Both the position numbers and the translations under genes were made by a program. From JAGQTE01 sp964648005 (GTDB lineage: Bacteria; Actinomycetota; Acidimicrobiia; Acidimicrobiales; Acidimicrobilacustridaceae), in assembly GCA_964648005.1 (NCBI GenBank), contig CAZYKR010000077.1, positions 1 to 16,097 on the forward strand: DNA of 16,097 nucleotides. The letters run 5' to 3'. The stretch's first letter is position 1. The number at the start of each line of letters is the position of its first letter. Below are positions 13,506 to 16,097 of the stretch, piece after piece. Under the pieces are notes generated by a model that was not told the DNA's origin, searched no databases, and worked only from the letters and a program-made list of their open reading frames with translations.

Positions 13506-13518
13506 AAGCACAGCTTAT
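13504..13518. promoter_or_regulatory. LysR-type operator ATAAGC-N3-GCTTAT
   Basis: A perfect 6-base inverted repeat around ACA, fitting the LTTR T-N11-A rule (T13505, A13517). It overlaps the ATG of the regulator gene and is among the few AT-rich sites here. LTTR boxes upstream of the regulated divergent gene are established; binding by this regulator is inferred. Confidence 0.55.
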
Positions 13519-13541
13519 TGATTGGTGCGCCGTTGGCTCTT

Positions 13542-13725
13542 GGACGGGCCGCGGCCGTCCATGGTTCGATCGAACGAGGTGCTCCCGCACCTCACTGCGA
13601 CGCATCGGGCTCCCGCCGCCCGTGCGTCGACGTTCCCTGCGCGGCGGTCCGGCTCACCACCCACCCACCGGCCGGGCCGCCGCCAGGGAACACCTCTCGG
13701 GTGCGGGACCCGGGGACGGTCCCGC
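13542..13725 (+). promoter_or_regulatory. Hairpin-rich leader of the amidohydrolase gene, possible structured RNA
   Basis: Successive inverted repeats: GGACGG/CCGTCC (13542-13560); palindrome GTTCGATCGAAC (13564-13575); GAGGTGC/GCACCTC with loop TCCC (13576-13593); CGACGCA-T-CGGGC with GCCCG-TGCGTCG, 12 bp and one bulged T (13598-13629); GTTCCCTG, one bulged C, GCGGCGG, T-G pair, CCGG with its complement (13632-13691), 20 pairs around a 19-base loop; GCGGGACC/GGTCCCGC (13703-13725). The octamer GCTCCCGC occurs in two of the hairpins (13581-13588 and 13609-13616), and its GCTCCC can pair with GGGAGC (13751-13756) at the ribosome binding site. Not a riboswitch class I recognise. Confidence 0.5.
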
Positions 13726-13748
13726 CGGGTCGGCCCACCACGTCGACC

Positions 13749-13755
13749 GGGGGAG
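13749..13755 (+). promoter_or_regulatory. Shine-Dalgarno sequence of the amidohydrolase gene
   Basis: GGGGGAG lies 5 bases before the ATG at 13761. It decides the start, because the frame stays open upstream to 13518 without recognisable protein, and it is the target of the leader's complementary octamers. Confidence 0.65.
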
Positions 13756-13760
13756 CCGGC

Positions 13761-15476
<1,716 letters not shown>

Positions 15477-15548
15477 GCCGGGCGAATCGCTCAAGGTCGA
15501 CGGCCGCGGTGCCGACACTCTCTGTGCTTGCTCCTCAAGCGCCAAGCG

Positions 15549-15580
15549 ACGGGGCACGGTGCCGGCACACCGTGCCCCGT
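15549..15580. terminator. Strong 13-bp hairpin terminator between convergent genes
   Basis: ACGGGGCACGGTG (15549-15561) and CACCGTGCCCCGT (15568-15580) form a perfect stem with loop CCGGCA, extendable by a G-T and a C-G pair. It lies 72 bases after the amidohydrolase stop and about 100 before the minus-strand stop. There is no T-run. It is probably bidirectional. Nothing else is seen in the 203-base gap apart from a weak TGTGGTG/CACCACA pair (15604-15641). Confidence 0.7.
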
Positions 15581-15679
15581 TGCCGCGCTCGGGCCCATGT
15601 TCTTGTGGTGCGCAGCCGCGCATACCCGGGTGGACACCACACGATCGGGAGCGTGCAGGGTTGCGGCGTTCGGGGGCGG

Positions 15680-16097
15680 TCAGCCTTGAGGCTTGGTGTA
15701 CACGGCGACGAAGTCGCGGGTGTCCGGGGACAGGTAGCGGTCGCCGGGGGAGCGCTGGCCGCCCTTGTCCTGTGACCCTTCGAGGCTGGGCGTGCCAATA
15801 CAGGTGCCGTCGGGCCCCGTGCTGAAGAGGTTGGCCGCCACCCACTCGGGGTTGATGTCGCCCTCGAAGCCGCGCACGGCGCCGGCGTTGATCAGCGTCT
15901 GAGCGAGGTCGCGCGGCTGGAGGCCGGGGCCGCCGACGTAGATGAGCGCGCCGTCGGCCGTGATGCCGTAGCCGGAGCGCCAGATGAAGTAGCTGTTGGC
16001 CAGCTCGGCGCCCCAGTCGTTGGTGTCGATGTTGGCGACCGGCTGCCCCTCGTCGACGAGCAGTTCCAGGTTCTGCCGCACGGTCGTCATCCCGGGC
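15680..16097 (-). CDS. Phosphodiester glycosidase-like protein (DUF2233/NAGPA type), C-terminal part
   Basis: About 139 residues are visible; the frame continues past the right edge, so the ATG at 16090 (GMTTVRQNLELLVDEGQPV) is internal, not the start. The segment GALIYVGGPGLQPRDLAQTL followed by INAGAVRGFEGDINPEWVAA resembles the C-terminal core of phosphodiester alpha-N-acetylglucosaminidase-like domains, where a Gly-Ala-x-x-Gly/Ala-x-x-x-Asp-x-Asn pattern follows a helix. Relatives in actinobacteria are secreted and act on sugar phosphodiesters; most have no defined substrate. The C-terminus is FVAVYTKPQG. Family membership is by pattern recognition, and the N-terminal signal and other motifs cannot be seen. 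It converges with the amidohydrolase across a strong hairpin. Confidence 0.65.
   Translation of the reverse strand, partial: PGMTTVRQNLELLVDEGQPVANIDTNDWGAELANSYFIWRSGYGITADGALIYVGGPGLQPRDLAQTLINAGAVRGFEGDINPEWVAANLFSTGPDGTCIGTPSLEGSQDKGGQRSPGDRYLSPDTRDFVAVYTKPQG

Noticed and set aside
13561..13580. GGTTCGATCGAAC as a tRNA T-arm
   Set aside because: No acceptor, anticodon or D-arm pairs are found around it; it is a plain 12-base palindrome.
13518..13760. N-terminal extension of the amidohydrolase by 81 codons
   Set aside because: The extension has no recognisable protein pattern and contains the leader hairpins; ATG 13761 has a Shine-Dalgarno sequence and the canonical first strand.

Overview
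The window is very GC-rich (third codon positions are almost all G or C), uses many GTG starts, and packs genes with 4-base overlaps. Together with murT-gatD (lipid II amidation), an actinobacterial-type ECF cobalamin transporter and several actinobacterial hypothetical families, this points to a chromosomal segment of a member of Actinomycetota. Acidimicrobiia is possible, but the sequence alone does not settle the class. I see no mobile elements, CRISPR arrays, tRNA or rRNA.

Layout: (1) 1-2763, minus strand: murT, gatD and the start of a PAS-domain signalling protein that runs off the left edge. (2) 2764-2956: divergent promoter region with a structured nadA leader. (3) 2957-4030, plus: nadA, quinolinate synthase. 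(4) 4080-6871, minus: cobU, cobS, a small HAD-like protein and an MpaB/DUF2236 oxygenase-like protein. (5) 6872-7232: intergenic region with a cobalamin riboswitch on the plus strand. (6) 7233-11921, plus: a surface-anchored transcobalamin-like protein, an ECF T component, a fused double-ATPase and an ECF S component, followed closely by a PEBP-family lipoprotein (11933-12583). (7) 12591-13505, minus: a LysR-type regulator. (8) 13506-13760: a 255-base leader dense in hairpins. (9) 13761-15476, plus: a D-aminoacylase-like amidohydrolase. (10) 15680 to the right edge, minus: the C-terminal part of a probable phosphodiester glycosidase (DUF2233/NAGPA type).

How it fits together: the centre is a cobamide acquisition module. 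The riboswitch should sense cobalamin and control capture (surface protein) and uptake (ECF transporter). The divergent cobU-cobS genes would finish the nucleotide loop from imported cobinamide. All five junctions inside these two operons (cobU/cobS, cobS/HAD, surface/T, T/A, A/S) are GTGA overlaps, so translation is probably coupled. The most novel-looking signals are not proteins. The nadA leader can fold into two mutually exclusive structures, one hiding and one exposing the Shine-Dalgarno sequence. The amidohydrolase leader holds a series of strong hairpins, two of which display the same GCTCCCGC motif, complementary to the downstream ribosome binding site.
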